Below, piece by piece: positions 8,864 to 18,162 of a DNA stretch of 64,000 bases. Position 1 is the first letter of the stretch. Each line of letters opens with the position of its first letter. The translations under genes and the position numbers were made by a program. The notes below the pieces were generated by a model that saw only the letters and a list, made by a program, of their open reading frames with translations, was not told the origin of the DNA and did no database searches. The stretch comes from Bdellovibrionales bacterium (GTDB taxonomy: Bacteria > Bdellovibrionota > Bdellovibrionia > Bdellovibrionales > JAMPXM01): positions 36,190 through 100,189 of the forward strand of contig SYLX01000208.1 in NCBI GenBank assembly GCA_005808505.1, read 5' to 3'.

Positions 8864-9802
8864 TCACGGCGCACAGAAACTATCGACAGTTTCGAGCTGA
8901 AGTCCTGAGACTTCCACAGAGTCACCTTGCGCGAGAGTATCGGACGACATGCCAATATCAAAGGATGCCGTCGCTCCCGGCGTGCGGAAGTAAATCGTAA
9001 AGAAGAATCCACCTTCTGATAGAGCACGCGAGGTGACACTCACGTCGCTCAAGCTTCCATTGCCTAAAAACGTATTTGAACCCGAAGTAAGATCCCAGAC
9101 GGAAACCATGTCATTGCCGGGTCGATAAGCATTGAAACGAAGTGTATTCGATGTTCCTGGTCGCGCCATGAATGAATACGCGTACAACGTACTGGCTTGG
9201 AGGACGGTCGACTGAGAGAGTCTTTCAAAGTTTTGGCTTCCGGAGTTGATTCGCGTGATCTCGAAATTCGGTTGGCCCGCGAATGAGCCCAGAAGTGTAG
9301 CCGTGACTCCAGGAAAATCCGCGCCCCAATTCGAGCTCGTTAAATTTACGGGATCAAGAAGAAGATTCGTTCGCGTAGGCGAGGCAAGGGGAGTACGTCC
9401 CGCTGGGCACTCGGTCTGTGCGATTGCCGTCGCACTCGGCTCGAAGCGATTGAACTCGATTCCGGCATACTGAAGCTTGCCGCCTGCTTCAACCGTGATT
9501 GTCGTTTCATCAAGCTTTTGCGGAGTGATGTCCACGCAATCTTTGCGAATCAAGTGAACGTTGTTCGCTGCGGTGTAGAGGAGGACATTGTTGGGTAGAA
9601 CTTCGCCATTCGCGACACTGCAAGCCTGGCTCGGATCGAAATATCGATAATATGTCGGTTTACCTTCGTAACCGGTTCCGTTGCCGACGCGACCCTTCGG
9701 GGCGCCGCCACTTTGACCGCCGAAGAGCGGGCTCGAGCAATTCTGATAGCCCAGAAGGAGCGGCAACATCAGCATCAGAATTATGAATGGTTGATATCGC
9801 AT
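8864..9802 (-). CDS. Lipoprotein with (Y)QNC N-terminus and a carbohydrate-binding-like domain
   Basis: I chose the second ATG (9802) because GGAGCGGAAG lies just before it; the first ATG (9814) overlaps that site. The N-terminus is hydrophobic and ends in LLLGYQNCSSPLF, an atypical lipobox shared with three other genes in the window. Gly-rich sequence follows, then a first domain with three cysteines. The C-terminal domain (about 145-310) contains ASPTRTNLLLDP, ERLSQSTVLQASTLYAYSF and a long beta-sandwich pattern, like the carbohydrate-binding modules found in tail fibre and hydrolase proteins. It is probably surface-exposed; its ligand is unknown. Confidence 0.75.
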   Translation of the reverse strand: MRYQPFIILMLMLPLLLGYQNCSSPLFGGQSGGAPKGRVGNGTGYEGKPTYYRYFDPSQACSVANGEVLPNNVLLYTAANNVHLIRKDCVDITPQKLDETTITVEAGGKLQYAGIEFNRFEPSATAIAQTECPAGRTPLASPTRTNLLLDPVNLTSSNWGADFPGVTATLLGSFAGQPNFEITRINSGSQNFERLSQSTVLQASTLYAYSFMARPGTSNTLRFNAYRPGNDMVSVWDLTSGSNTFLGNGSLSDVSVTSRALSEGGFFFTIYFRTPGATASFDIGMSSDTLAQGDSVEVSGLQLETVDSFCAP

Positions 9803-9968
9803 CTTCCGCTCCATTTAAGGTTATCGGATCGTCCCAGGATTCACTGCAACAGTCATCAAGTCTCAATCTGAGACGCGCCTTACGTTCCTGAGTTGCTCTT
9901 AAAGTAGGGTCGTCGACTCTGAGGAATTACTAAAGTCACATTCCTGGCCCGACCGATGAGTGAGAACC

Positions 9969-11459
9969 ATGAATTACAAAGAGCTCGTCGAAACGTGTGA
10001 AAATGAGATTCGCGCTGGTCAAATGGTACGAGCGCGCAGACGGCTTGCCCATGAAGTAAGTTTAAAGGATGTGCCCCGTGATTGGGCGTTGCCCGTTGCG
10101 CACGTTGCGAGACGGACTGGCCTGATCGGCTTTGCGATGAAGCTCCTGGCTCCCATCGTCCGTCCTAAGAAGAATCTCGCAAAAACCGCAACGTCGAAAG
10201 AACGTGCGGAATACGGCGTCCTCCTCCATCGCGGAGGGGCTGCTCTCGAAAGCCTAGAAATTCTTGAGACGGTGAATCTAGAAGAGGCGCCGGAAGCCTT
10301 GCTCTACCGTGTCTATTGTCTCTTCAATCAATGGGACCATCTTGCAGCCGTACCTTTGCTTCAAGACTATCTCGCGCGTGAGAAGAATCCTTATCAAGCT
10401 ATGGTCGGCGAGCTGAATCTTTGCTCAGCGCTCGTGAGCGCCAGACGATTCGACGAAGCGCTCGATACGCTCAATCGATATTCGGCTCGCGCCAAAGAGC
10501 ACAAGCTCATGCGGCTTCTCGGAAACTCTCTTGAGCTTCGTGCGCAAGTTCATCTTCATCGCGGAGACTATTCGTCTGCGCGACGAGATTTGCAGGAAGC
10601 CTCAAGTGTCCTGTCAGACGGAAAAGTCTTCGACTCCATTCTCGTGAGAAAGTGGAGCTTGATCACTGAGGCCCTTGAGCAACGCTCTCTCGAGCCGCTG
10701 GAGAAGCTGCGGCTCGAAGCTCTCTCGGCCTTTGCGTGGGAAACCGTGCGCGAAGTCGACCGCTTCAAATTAAAGATCGACTTCCGTCAGGACGCCTTCA
10801 ATCATCTTTACTTCGGGACGCCGTATGCGATGTACCGCAAACTCATCAGCGAAGAGTTCAAAGTCATGCCGGTCGTTCGCGACTACACTTGGGGCGGGAG
10901 TGGAAACTCAATTTTAGATCTTTCAACGGGCCGGATTGAGGGCTCTCATGCTGAAGCATCCGCTATGCCGAGAAAACGGCATTTGCTCATCAGCATCCTG
11001 GCGAAGGATTTCTACCAAGGTGTGCGCATCGGTGGAATCTTCTCGCAGCTTTTTCCCGGCGAGTATTTCGACATCTTTAGTTCTCCGCAGCGCGTGCGGC
11101 AGCAAATCTACCGCACTCGACTTTGGTACGAGGAAAACGGGATCCCCTTTCAAATCAAAGAGCGGCAAGGATTTTACTCTCTCGCCATTCAAAATGATTT
11201 CGGGATTCGCGTCACCGCCGTCGACGCGCAAGCGGATGGTTGGAGACGGGATTGGAACCGACTTCTCAACGAGCTTAAAGGCGAGTCGACGTTCGGCGCT
11301 GCTTTCGTGAGCGAGCGATTGGATGTTTCAAGAAGTGGAGTGAAGCGGCTGCTTCTCTGGGCATTGGAGCAAGGACTCATCGTGAAAGAGGGGAAAGCTG
11401 CGAATACGACTTACCGTCTCTCGAAAGGGCCCAGGCCAGCCCACGCGCGAGTCGCTTGA
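9969..11459 (+). CDS. TPR protein with C-terminal winged-helix domain
   Basis: A cytoplasmic protein of 496 residues with no signal peptide. The start at ATG 9969 (MNYKELVETCENEI) is preferred to GTG 9960. Residues about 1-260 are helical repeats of the TPR type (for example ALDTLNRYSARAKEHK and HRGDYSSARRDLQEA). A middle region with aromatic residues follows (FNHLYFGTPYAMYRKLI). The C-terminal ~160 residues contain two winged-helix-like parts, RKRHLLISILAKDFYQGVRI and FVSERLDVSRSGVKRLL. The layout resembles regulators with a sensory TPR platform and DNA-binding output, a type common in Bdellovibrionota. The target genes are unknown. It stands alone between two minus-strand genes. Confidence 0.75.
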   Translation: MNYKELVETCENEIRAGQMVRARRRLAHEVSLKDVPRDWALPVAHVARRTGLIGFAMKLLAPIVRPKKNLAKTATSKERAEYGVLLHRGGAALESLEILETVNLEEAPEALLYRVYCLFNQWDHLAAVPLLQDYLAREKNPYQAMVGELNLCSALVSARRFDEALDTLNRYSARAKEHKLMRLLGNSLELRAQVHLHRGDYSSARRDLQEASSVLSDGKVFDSILVRKWSLITEALEQRSLEPLEKLRLEALSAFAWETVREVDRFKLKIDFRQDAFNHLYFGTPYAMYRKLISEEFKVMPVVRDYTWGGSGNSILDLSTGRIEGSHAEASAMPRKRHLLISILAKDFYQGVRIGGIFSQLFPGEYFDIFSSPQRVRQQIYRTRLWYEENGIPFQIKERQGFYSLAIQNDFGIRVTAVDAQADGWRRDWNRLLNELKGESTFGAAFVSERLDVSRSGVKRLLLWALEQGLIVKEGKAANTTYRLSKGPRPAHARVA

Positions 11460-11503
11460 ATCAACTCTCGCGGTGACCGGCCCAGAGGAGAAACAGGTCG
11501 GGT

Positions 11504-13003
11504 TTACTGCCAGCAGAATTTCACACGAACCGGAGCGCGTAGGCTGAATGCAGACTCAGTCAGCTGAACGGTCGAGAACGTGTTGCGATCCCAGATGATG
11601 TTGTTTCGGTTGCACATGCGCTGCCACGATGAAGCCAACACGTTAATGTTTGTTGAGCTTCCGGGGAGAGCGGCCCAGCCAAGAGCGTTCGATAGAGGTT
11701 CTTCGCCGCGGCCTTGATCGGTACAGATGTTGTCGCTGCAACGAGTTCTGTTGAAGGTGACGCTTCTTCCAGGATAAGCCGAGAAGCAACCGTTACCCAT
11801 GCGAACTGCGTCCACATCTTCAACGAGACCACCGCTAACGCCAGCTTCGAGGTGTTCGAAGATCACGCCGATTCCCGAGGGAGAGTTGTTGCCATCGATG
11901 AGACCGCGACGAATGGTTGCGTTCGAAGAGTTGTAGATATTGATGTTATCTTCCGTCCACGAAGTGCTAGCCGGGTTGATGGTCGTGAAGTCTTCGATGA
12001 TCCCGTTATGGCTCTTATCGAACTGCACGAACTGACCGCGAGGGAACGGCCCGCGGAAGTCATGACCTTCAGCGAAGGAGATGCGAGGGCGGAGCGAGTT
12101 CAAGAAGCGGATACCTGATGCACCTTTTTCTACTCGAACGTTTCGGATCAAAACGTCGTCAGAAGAGTCACCCTCGATATTTACGTACTCGTCATGGTTT
12201 TCCGGCAGTGCGCCTCTCGCAGGAGCTGCGGTGTACAGAACAGAGACGTTCTCGATTCGCAGGCGGTCCGCATTGTCGAACGAGATACCGGGAGCGTTCG
12301 CATGCTCGATGCGCACGTTGCGGATCACGACATCCGAGTAACCATCGATAGAAATCGCGGCTTGACCGTTTGTTTTGATATAGAGGTTCTCGATGACTTG
12401 ACCGTTGCGAGTCACGCGAACCGCGCCGGAACTGCCGAGCGTACAGCTGGCTGTATCGGGCACAGGAGTTGGTGTTGGCGTCTGTGGAACTGGTGTTGGC
12501 GTGGGTGTCGGCGGAACCGGCGTGGGTGTTGGTGGTGGTGGTTGCGAAGCCGCAATACCTTTGAAACTATCGAGACGGCCGAAAACGTTCGAGCCCGGGA
12601 ATCGCAATACGAGGTTCTTCACGCCGCTTTGGGGCTGAATTGAGGCACGTTGAACTCTGTAAGTGGTGAGTGAGCCTGTCGAGCTCGGAAGAAGTGTTCC
12701 GATGATGGTGCCTGAGGGGCTGCCCAATCGAATCTCAATAGGCTGATTCGCGCCCGAGGCTGGAATCGCGACGTTGAAATCGATCGCGCCAACTCCGGTG
12801 CCGAAGTTGACGTTATTGTATTGGGCGTAGTCGCCGTGGCTTGCGCCGCTGAGATCATCTCCAGAGTTTTGCAAACCTACGCTTGAAGAGTAGGATGTTC
12901 CACCGATGCCATTCAAAATATTAGCTTGCGCCCACGCGCTCCCCATAGCGGCCAGTTGTGCGATCGCAAAGACCAAGATGTTCTTCGTTAACGTGCTTTT
13001 CAT
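11504..13003 (-). CDS. Secreted CBM6-like / Pro-Thr linker / beta-helix protein
   Basis: Signal peptide to about residue 25 (ending SAWA). Residues 30-150 match a CBM6-type beta-sandwich: GDYAQYNNVNFG, IEIRLGSPSGTIIGTL and a final FGRLDSFKG, typical of modules that bind polysaccharide. A low-complexity linker, (PTPTPVP)n, spans about 155-180. The remaining ~315 residues form a parallel beta-helix with repeated VIRNVRIEHANAPGISFDN and VLIRNVRVEKGASGIRF units. Cysteines cluster at the C-terminus. The whole design is that of an extracellular polysaccharide-active enzyme or binding protein. No catalytic residue can be assigned from the sequence alone. Confidence 0.85.
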   Translation of the reverse strand: MKSTLTKNILVFAIAQLAAMGSAWAQANILNGIGGTSYSSSVGLQNSGDDLSGASHGDYAQYNNVNFGTGVGAIDFNVAIPASGANQPIEIRLGSPSGTIIGTLLPSSTGSLTTYRVQRASIQPQSGVKNLVLRFPGSNVFGRLDSFKGIAASQPPPPTPTPVPPTPTPTPVPQTPTPTPVPDTASCTLGSSGAVRVTRNGQVIENLYIKTNGQAAISIDGYSDVVIRNVRIEHANAPGISFDNADRLRIENVSVLYTAAPARGALPENHDEYVNIEGDSSDDVLIRNVRVEKGASGIRFLNSLRPRISFAEGHDFRGPFPRGQFVQFDKSHNGIIEDFTTINPASTSWTEDNINIYNSSNATIRRGLIDGNNSPSGIGVIFEHLEAGVSGGLVEDVDAVRMGNGCFSAYPGRSVTFNRTRCSDNICTDQGRGEEPLSNALGWAALPGSSTNINVLASSWQRMCNRNNIIWDRNTFSTVQLTESAFSLRAPVRVKFCWQ

Positions 13004-13250
13004 CTATGTACCTCCCCGTACTGTGAAACCAGATTACGGCCACCCTCAGAATTGTCAGAGTCACGAATCTGGACCGAGACACTGATAAGACGTCTCAGCT
13101 TGAGACCTTCGTGCCGTTGAGGACGAAAGGGACGTTTAGTTGAGCTTAATCAGCCTTTAAGAACCTCACGCCTTGTTATCCATTCAGCGCCGCATTATCT
13201 CATGCCCTCAGAACCGGTGAGTTGTTGACCGCTCTTGATAGGAGAAAAAC

Positions 13251-14294
13251 ATGAAATATTTAGTAGGATTACTTACTACCGTTTTAGTTACGTATGGATC
13301 TAGCTCACAGGCGGCACCTGGCGACTGGGTTGCAGGTATTCATGATTATGAGAGTTTCTATTCTTTCTATTCCCAACTCCGGTCGGCAGATGCGGAAACG
13401 CTCGAATCGTTTTTGATTCAAGCTGAACTTCCTCCCTATGCGGGTCAGCGAGATCTTCAAATGACCTACGATGACGGCGTTAGCGGTTTCGATCGAAAGG
13501 TCACGTTGAGTTGCCGACGAGTTGAAAACCTAAATTGCACCGTCTCTGGTGGGCTTCCTGCCCTGGGCGAGAAGGTTGATTATTTCACCTATCAATTCGA
13601 TAGAGACTCAGCACTGCGCTTATCAGACGCCCTCGCGAAAAGCTTCGGACCGAAGCAATCTCAACGGCTCGATCTCGATGGCGGACGACTCGCGCTTTCT
13701 TGCGAGCAGGAATCAGAGAAGCACTTTCCGATCTGCAAATTCAGCTTACAAAATCGGTTTATCCGCTTAAATGACCTTTTGCCTGGGCATTCTGATCCGA
13801 TTCAAATTAGAAGAGTCCCGTATAAAGATGGGATTTTTCGGATTGCCCTGAGCACTTTCCACCTGGGGCCTGATAAAAATAACTTTGCGTTTGAGCTTTT
13901 CGAAGCTTTACCGTTTAAATTTAAGCTATTCGAAACGCCTGTTCACGGCTTTGAAGCGGATTACAATTCAGCTGATGTCCGAAACTACCCGAACCATATC
14001 AGTGGGAATTTGAGTTTTGATTTTGAAGAGGCGGATCATGACGAATTTTCTCTTCCACTTCAATTTGAACGGAAAATTTCAGGCGCCGCAGCCCGATCGC
14101 TGAAGGAAAACCTGGGATCTCGCCGGATCGAAGGATTTCTCGGAACTTCAAGCCAAGCGGAGACAGATAACTACGTCCATAAAAATAAACGTTTGGTAAT
14201 TAGACCGAGAGCTGAGATCGACTGCCGGCAGTCAGAGTCTTGCACATTGAGAGTTTCCATCGTCGACCGACTGATCACGCCTGACTATCCGTAA
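13251..14294 (+). CDS. Secreted protein, unknown
   Basis: AGGAG lies seven bases before the ATG, and a signal peptide (residues 1-22, ending SSQA) follows. The 347-residue product has cysteine pairs (LSCRRVENLNC, LSCEQ...FPICKF and DCRQSESC) that probably form disulfides. It is rich in Phe, Tyr and Asp with many short strands (FRIALSTFHLG, FAFELFEALPFKFKLF). It resembles large periplasmic or released proteins of this lineage, but I know no family. The gene is followed by a hairpin at 14327-14356, shared with a convergent gene. Confidence 0.75.
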   Translation: MKYLVGLLTTVLVTYGSSSQAAPGDWVAGIHDYESFYSFYSQLRSADAETLESFLIQAELPPYAGQRDLQMTYDDGVSGFDRKVTLSCRRVENLNCTVSGGLPALGEKVDYFTYQFDRDSALRLSDALAKSFGPKQSQRLDLDGGRLALSCEQESEKHFPICKFSLQNRFIRLNDLLPGHSDPIQIRRVPYKDGIFRIALSTFHLGPDKNNFAFELFEALPFKFKLFETPVHGFEADYNSADVRNYPNHISGNLSFDFEEADHDEFSLPLQFERKISGAAARSLKENLGSRRIEGFLGTSSQAETDNYVHKNKRLVIRPRAEIDCRQSESCTLRVSIVDRLITPDYP

Positions 14295-14326
14295 TTCTTG
14301 AAGCACGCAGTGAAAAAGTTCGAAGT

Positions 14327-14356
14327 GCCAACAGACTTCTTCGCAAGACTGTTGGC
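14327..14356. terminator. Hairpin between convergent genes
   Basis: GCCAACAG and CTGTTGGC pair perfectly. An inner CTT/AAG extends the stem across one A-A mismatch, with a 6-nt loop. It lies 32 bases after the plus-strand stop and 47 bases beyond the minus-strand stop. No T-run follows, so it is terminator-like only by position and stem strength. Confidence 0.4.
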
Positions 14357-14403
14357 GCTCGAGTTCATCTCTTTGGTTTGGCCGGCGGGATCGCCGATGT
14401 AAC

Positions 14404-15414
14404 CTATCTTAAGCCGCTCAAAACACTCTTCAAGTCACGGAGGACAGAGGGGTCAATGGGACCAAGCGTTGGCTTACCTTCTTTGTCAGGTGAGAAACCG
14501 TGGCCCAAGCTTGGATAGGTAAAGACCTTGAGATCAGAGACTCCCGCTCGTTGAAAGCGCGCGACCTCTTCGATCGGTGTCTGGGGATCTATTTCGCCTT
14601 GGAAAACGAACTTCTTTCCGCGAACCATTTTAAGTCTCTCAGCATTGGCGGGAGCCGCGAGATGCTGTCGGTACCAATTGATCGGTTTTCCATCCGGCGC
14701 GAAATCCTTCGTTTCCGTTTCGATCATCTTGAGGGCTGCGATGTATTCTTTCTCTGGCGAGCTTTGTCTCGATCCACCCGATGTCTGCTTGCTGCGCGAC
14801 TCGACGATCTGATAGTGAAACATTTCCTTCATCGAGCGAGCTTGCGCACCAAAGAGGAGCAGAGCTTGAATCTCTCCTCCAAGTCGCAACGCCGTTTCGG
14901 TCGCGATGATCGTTCCTTCAGAGTGTCCAAGTATAATGAGCTCACTCGCTTTGAAGCCTGATTCACGTGATAGGAGCTTTGCCGCATCAACCGCGTCGGC
15001 GATGAGATGATCCCGATCAGCTGTCTTCCATACGGTCTCATCTACATTTCCATTCGAATCCAAAACCCCACGTTTGTTGTAACGGAGAGTTATGAAGCCG
15101 GCTTCAATCGCAGCATCACTGAGCTGATCAAATAGTCTTTCAGTTTTTCCCGTAAAAGTCTTCTCTGCAGGAATTGTTTCGGAAGAATCCGTCTTGCCTG
15201 AGCCAGTCAGCATGAGAACTGCGCCGATCGGTTGCCCTGCGGGACGCTCGAGTTTGCCTTTGAGCGGAATCCGATCAAGTGACGATACAAAATTGATTTC
15301 ACCCGAATGTTTTTGGAGCAGGCTCTCAGGGTGACTACTTACGCATGAAGTAAGAAGGAAGAAACTGAGGATCGCAGGCAGTCGGGAATACAGTCGAGTC
15401 ATAACAACCATCAT
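14404..15414 (-). CDS. Alpha/beta hydrolase lipoprotein
   Basis: The lipobox LLTSC places the acylated cysteine at residue 24 (counting from the first of two adjacent ATGs; a third in-frame ATG four codons on is also possible). The hydrolase core shows a strand with LMLTGSGKTDSSE (oxyanion region), FITLRYNKRGV, then the nucleophile elbow GHSEG with Ser165. A late acid sits in FQGEIDPQTP and the His in SLGHGFSPD. This is a complete catalytic triad layout for an esterase or peptidase-like hydrolase. The substrate is unknown. It would act in the periplasm or on the outer membrane. No ribosome site is obvious. Confidence 0.85.
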   Translation of the reverse strand: MMVVMTRLYSRLPAILSFFLLTSCVSSHPESLLQKHSGEINFVSSLDRIPLKGKLERPAGQPIGAVLMLTGSGKTDSSETIPAEKTFTGKTERLFDQLSDAAIEAGFITLRYNKRGVLDSNGNVDETVWKTADRDHLIADAVDAAKLLSRESGFKASELIILGHSEGTIIATETALRLGGEIQALLLFGAQARSMKEMFHYQIVESRSKQTSGGSRQSSPEKEYIAALKMIETETKDFAPDGKPINWYRQHLAAPANAERLKMVRGKKFVFQGEIDPQTPIEEVARFQRAGVSDLKVFTYPSLGHGFSPDKEGKPTLGPIDPSVLRDLKSVLSGLR

Positions 15415-15507
15415 AGTTCTAGGCGGCCTCTATGGCACAAGCATGTTCTAGTTGTATCGTTCGACTAGGTTTTGACACGGCTTCTTCCGTCGTCTTAGCA
15501 TTATCGA

Positions 15508-16170
15508 ATGCAACAAGAATTTCTTCAGTCTGTTTTGGGTTCTCATGATAATCCGCGCGCAAACTCGTCGGAGGTTGCCACGCGTTCCTCTCAGCTCACC
15601 GAGATCTTCAAGAAGATCGAGGAGAATTCTCGTACGTTTCGAGAGCCCGCAGGGAAGAGCTCGATTGAAACGCAAAACGTGGAACTGGCAAGTCTCGCGA
15701 ATTCGTCGCTGTTTCACGGACCAAAATCGAACCAACGCATAAATGAGCAGCTCGGGGAAATACGCGATCTCGTAACAAACTCCCAAGAGATCAGCCAGCG
15801 GTTGGCAGGATTGATCGAAGCCCTCAGCGAACAAGCTAGACAACAAGCTGCAGAACGAATCGAGCTGGATCGAGAGCGCGATCAGATCAACAGCTGGAGA
15901 AATCGCGAGCAGCTTTCATTGAATCGCCGGGCCGCTCATTGGGCTCGCTTTGCTTTCGTCGTGAGTCTCCTGGGTTTGGTTGTTGGTTTCCTTCGGCCCT
16001 CGTTTCAGCCGACGCAGCCAGCCCCTGTGCTCGCGACAGCTGAAGTGAACGACTTGAAACCAACCCTCGAGCGAATCGAAAAGCGCCTGAATCGGATGGA
16101 GCGGACAAAGACTCGCGTCGTGCGGCAGAAGGTTCGCCAGAAGAAGGTTCGAAATCAGGGAAGAAAGTAA
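15508..16170 (+). CDS. Coiled-coil protein with one membrane segment
   Basis: 220 residues. The first ~140 are strongly helical and polar (LTEIFKKIEENSR, QLGEIRDLVTNSQEISQRL, IEALSEQARQQAAERIELDRE), with coiled-coil heptads. One hydrophobic helix (about 146-163, FAFVVSLLGLVVGFL) follows, then a linker and a second short coiled coil. The tail is very basic (KTRVVRQKVRQKKVRNQGRK). Opposite charges on the two sides of the membrane helix suggest an anchored scaffold, with the basic tail perhaps binding nucleic acid or phospholipid. I do not recognise a family. It precedes a chemotaxis receptor, but a link is not shown. Confidence 0.7.
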   Translation: MQQEFLQSVLGSHDNPRANSSEVATRSSQLTEIFKKIEENSRTFREPAGKSSIETQNVELASLANSSLFHGPKSNQRINEQLGEIRDLVTNSQEISQRLAGLIEALSEQARQQAAERIELDRERDQINSWRNREQLSLNRRAAHWARFAFVVSLLGLVVGFLRPSFQPTQPAPVLATAEVNDLKPTLERIEKRLNRMERTKTRVVRQKVRQKKVRNQGRK

Positions 16171-16431
16171 GCACGCACCTTTGCATTGTTCGTAATTCCA
16201 ACTTAGCAGTCGGAGGAGTTCGTAGCTCCCTAACAAGTAAACAGTGCGAGTTTAGGTAAGCCTGTCCAGGATCATAGGCTGTTAGACCCATCTAAATGAT
16301 GCCGTTTCCTGACCGGAAGCGCAGACCTTCGTCTGGCCCTGTTACGAGAGCGCGACATGATTATGTTTACATATAGTTAAACCGAGTGAGGAGTGTTCGC
16401 TTTCACGGATCAATCTAGAAGAGGCTTGCCG

Positions 16432-17976
16432 ATGAATATCGCTTCTCGTCCGAAAACACTCGCGTTCGTTATCTCAGGTATCTTGTTCGTCTTGGTGCTT
16501 CTCATCATTGGCGCTTCATTGAACCAAAAGTATCTGAACACCTCTCAGCAAGTCAGATACTCGTCTTATCAATTGTCTAACGAGCTTCGACAAAGCTCGG
16601 AAGATCTGACTCGCTTAGCACGCACTTATGTCGTGACCGGCGAACCCAGCTATGAGGCTCAATATTGGGAGATCATTGCCGTGCGCAACGGAGAGAAGGC
16701 TCGGCCCGACGGTAGAAAGGTCGCTCTGCAGGCTCTCATGAAAGATCTTGGGTTCACCCAGGAGGAATTCGCAAAGTTAAAAGAGGCCGAGAGCAATTCG
16801 AATGGTCTCGTCGCGACGGAAACCAAGGCCATGAATGCCGTAAAAGGTTTATTCGACGATGGCACCGGCAAGTACACGAAGCAGGGCTCACCCGATGGCG
16901 AACTCGCGAGACGGATCATGCACGATGGGAAATACCACTCTGACAAGGCCCTGATCGCTAAGCCTATCGTGGAGTTTGAAAAGCTACTCGATGCGCGGAC
17001 AGATTCGATCGTTGAAACCTACGTGAATCGTGGGAATCTCTTTTTAGGTTCCATCGCAGGATTGTTGCTAATTATGGCAGGTGCGATCGCGTTTACCGCT
17101 TACAGCATCAGACAGGTCCTTGCAGATCTCGTTTCGAAGCTCGCCGCGACTTGCGCTCGCTCGACGAATGCAACGGGAACTCTAGTTGAAATGTCTCAAC
17201 GCCTCTCATCGACCGCAACCGAACAAGCTGCCGCGATCGAAGAAACCGTTGCAACGCTTGAGGAACTCTCGAGTACGGTAAAACTCAACGCGGATAACTC
17301 CAAAACGGCAAGCGATCTTGCCGAAGACGGACTCAAGACTGCGCGTTCGGGCGAAAGCGAGATTCTAGAGTTGATTTCCGCAATGGAAGGCATGGCAAAA
17401 AGCTCTAAGAAGATCGAAGAGATCATCCAAGTCATTGATGACATCGCTTTTCAAACGAACTTGCTTGCGCTCAATGCCGCCGTCGAAGCCGCACGCGCAG
17501 GCGAGCAGGGAAAAGGGTTTGCAGTCGTAGCTGAAGCCGTGCGAGCGCTCGCTCAAAGAACCGCCGTCGCCGCAAAAGACGTGAATTCTCTCATCCGAGA
17601 AACCGTTGAAAAATCCTCGGCGGGTGCAAAGATGGCCGATAAGAGCGGCTCCGTGCTGAAAACAATCGTTGAGTCCGTATCAAAGGTTTCAAGCCTCAAT
17701 AATGAAATCGCGCAAGGGAGTCGTGAACAAGCAAACGGCATCGAGCAGATTTCGAAGGTCATCAATCAGTTCGATTCTTCGATGCAGATCAACGCCGGAG
17801 TCGCGCAGAAGGTCGCTGCCGGTAGCGAAGAGATCTCGATTGAGATGGGTGACGTTGGCTCTATCGTGACAGAGCTCCGAAAGCTTGTGACGAAAAGTGA
17901 TTCAAGAGAGGGATTCACAAACGCACGATATGAACAAGGACGTCGCGGCGACACGGAGTATAAAGGCGCCGCGTGA
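16432..17976 (+). CDS. Methyl-accepting chemotaxis protein
   Basis: The ATG at 16432 is preceded by GAAGAGG and begins directly before a membrane helix (about 9-28). The periplasmic part (about 30-200) is helical. A second membrane helix runs at about 201-224. The signalling domain carries the conserved hairpin tip [20 protein letters not shown] at about 337-356, followed by [20 protein letters not shown]. No clear HAMP domain lies between the second helix and the signalling domain, and no CheR-docking pentapeptide is visible at the C-terminus. The protein would report a ligand to CheA/CheW; none of those genes is adjacent. The ligand is unknown. Confidence 0.93.
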   Translation: MNIASRPKTLAFVISGILFVLVLLIIGASLNQKYLNTSQQVRYSSYQLSNELRQSSEDLTRLARTYVVTGEPSYEAQYWEIIAVRNGEKARPDGRKVALQALMKDLGFTQEEFAKLKEAESNSNGLVATETKAMNAVKGLFDDGTGKYTKQGSPDGELARRIMHDGKYHSDKALIAKPIVEFEKLLDARTDSIVETYVNRGNLFLGSIAGLLLIMAGAIAFTAYSIRQVLADLVSKLAATCARSTNATGTLVEMSQRLSSTATEQAAAIEETVATLEELSSTVKLNADNSKTASDLAEDGLKTARSGESEILELISAMEGMAKSSKKIEEIIQVIDDIAFQTNLLALNAAVEAARAGEQGKGFAVVAEAVRALAQRTAVAAKDVNSLIRETVEKSSAGAKMADKSGSVLKTIVESVSKVSSLNNEIAQGSREQANGIEQISKVINQFDSSMQINAGVAQKVAAGSEEISIEMGDVGSIVTELRKLVTKSDSREGFTNARYEQGRRGDTEYKGAA

Positions 17977-18162
17977 GAACTGAATCGACCTCAATGAGTT
18001 TCTCGATTTCCGATTTCGAAATGTTTCGCTAAACTGCTTTTAATCAGTCGTGCAGGTAATGCGATCAAAGGAAAATTCCTCGACGGGAAGACAACGGAAA
18101 AATTGGATCGATAGTATCCGTGGATACCGTCAGGGATAGACCTTCGGAGAAAGAAAAACTCA

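Noticed and set aside
12194..12643. Plus-strand frame rich in Trp, Gly and Arg
   Set aside because: Antisense shadow of the Pro-Thr linker and CBM region of the beta-helix gene.
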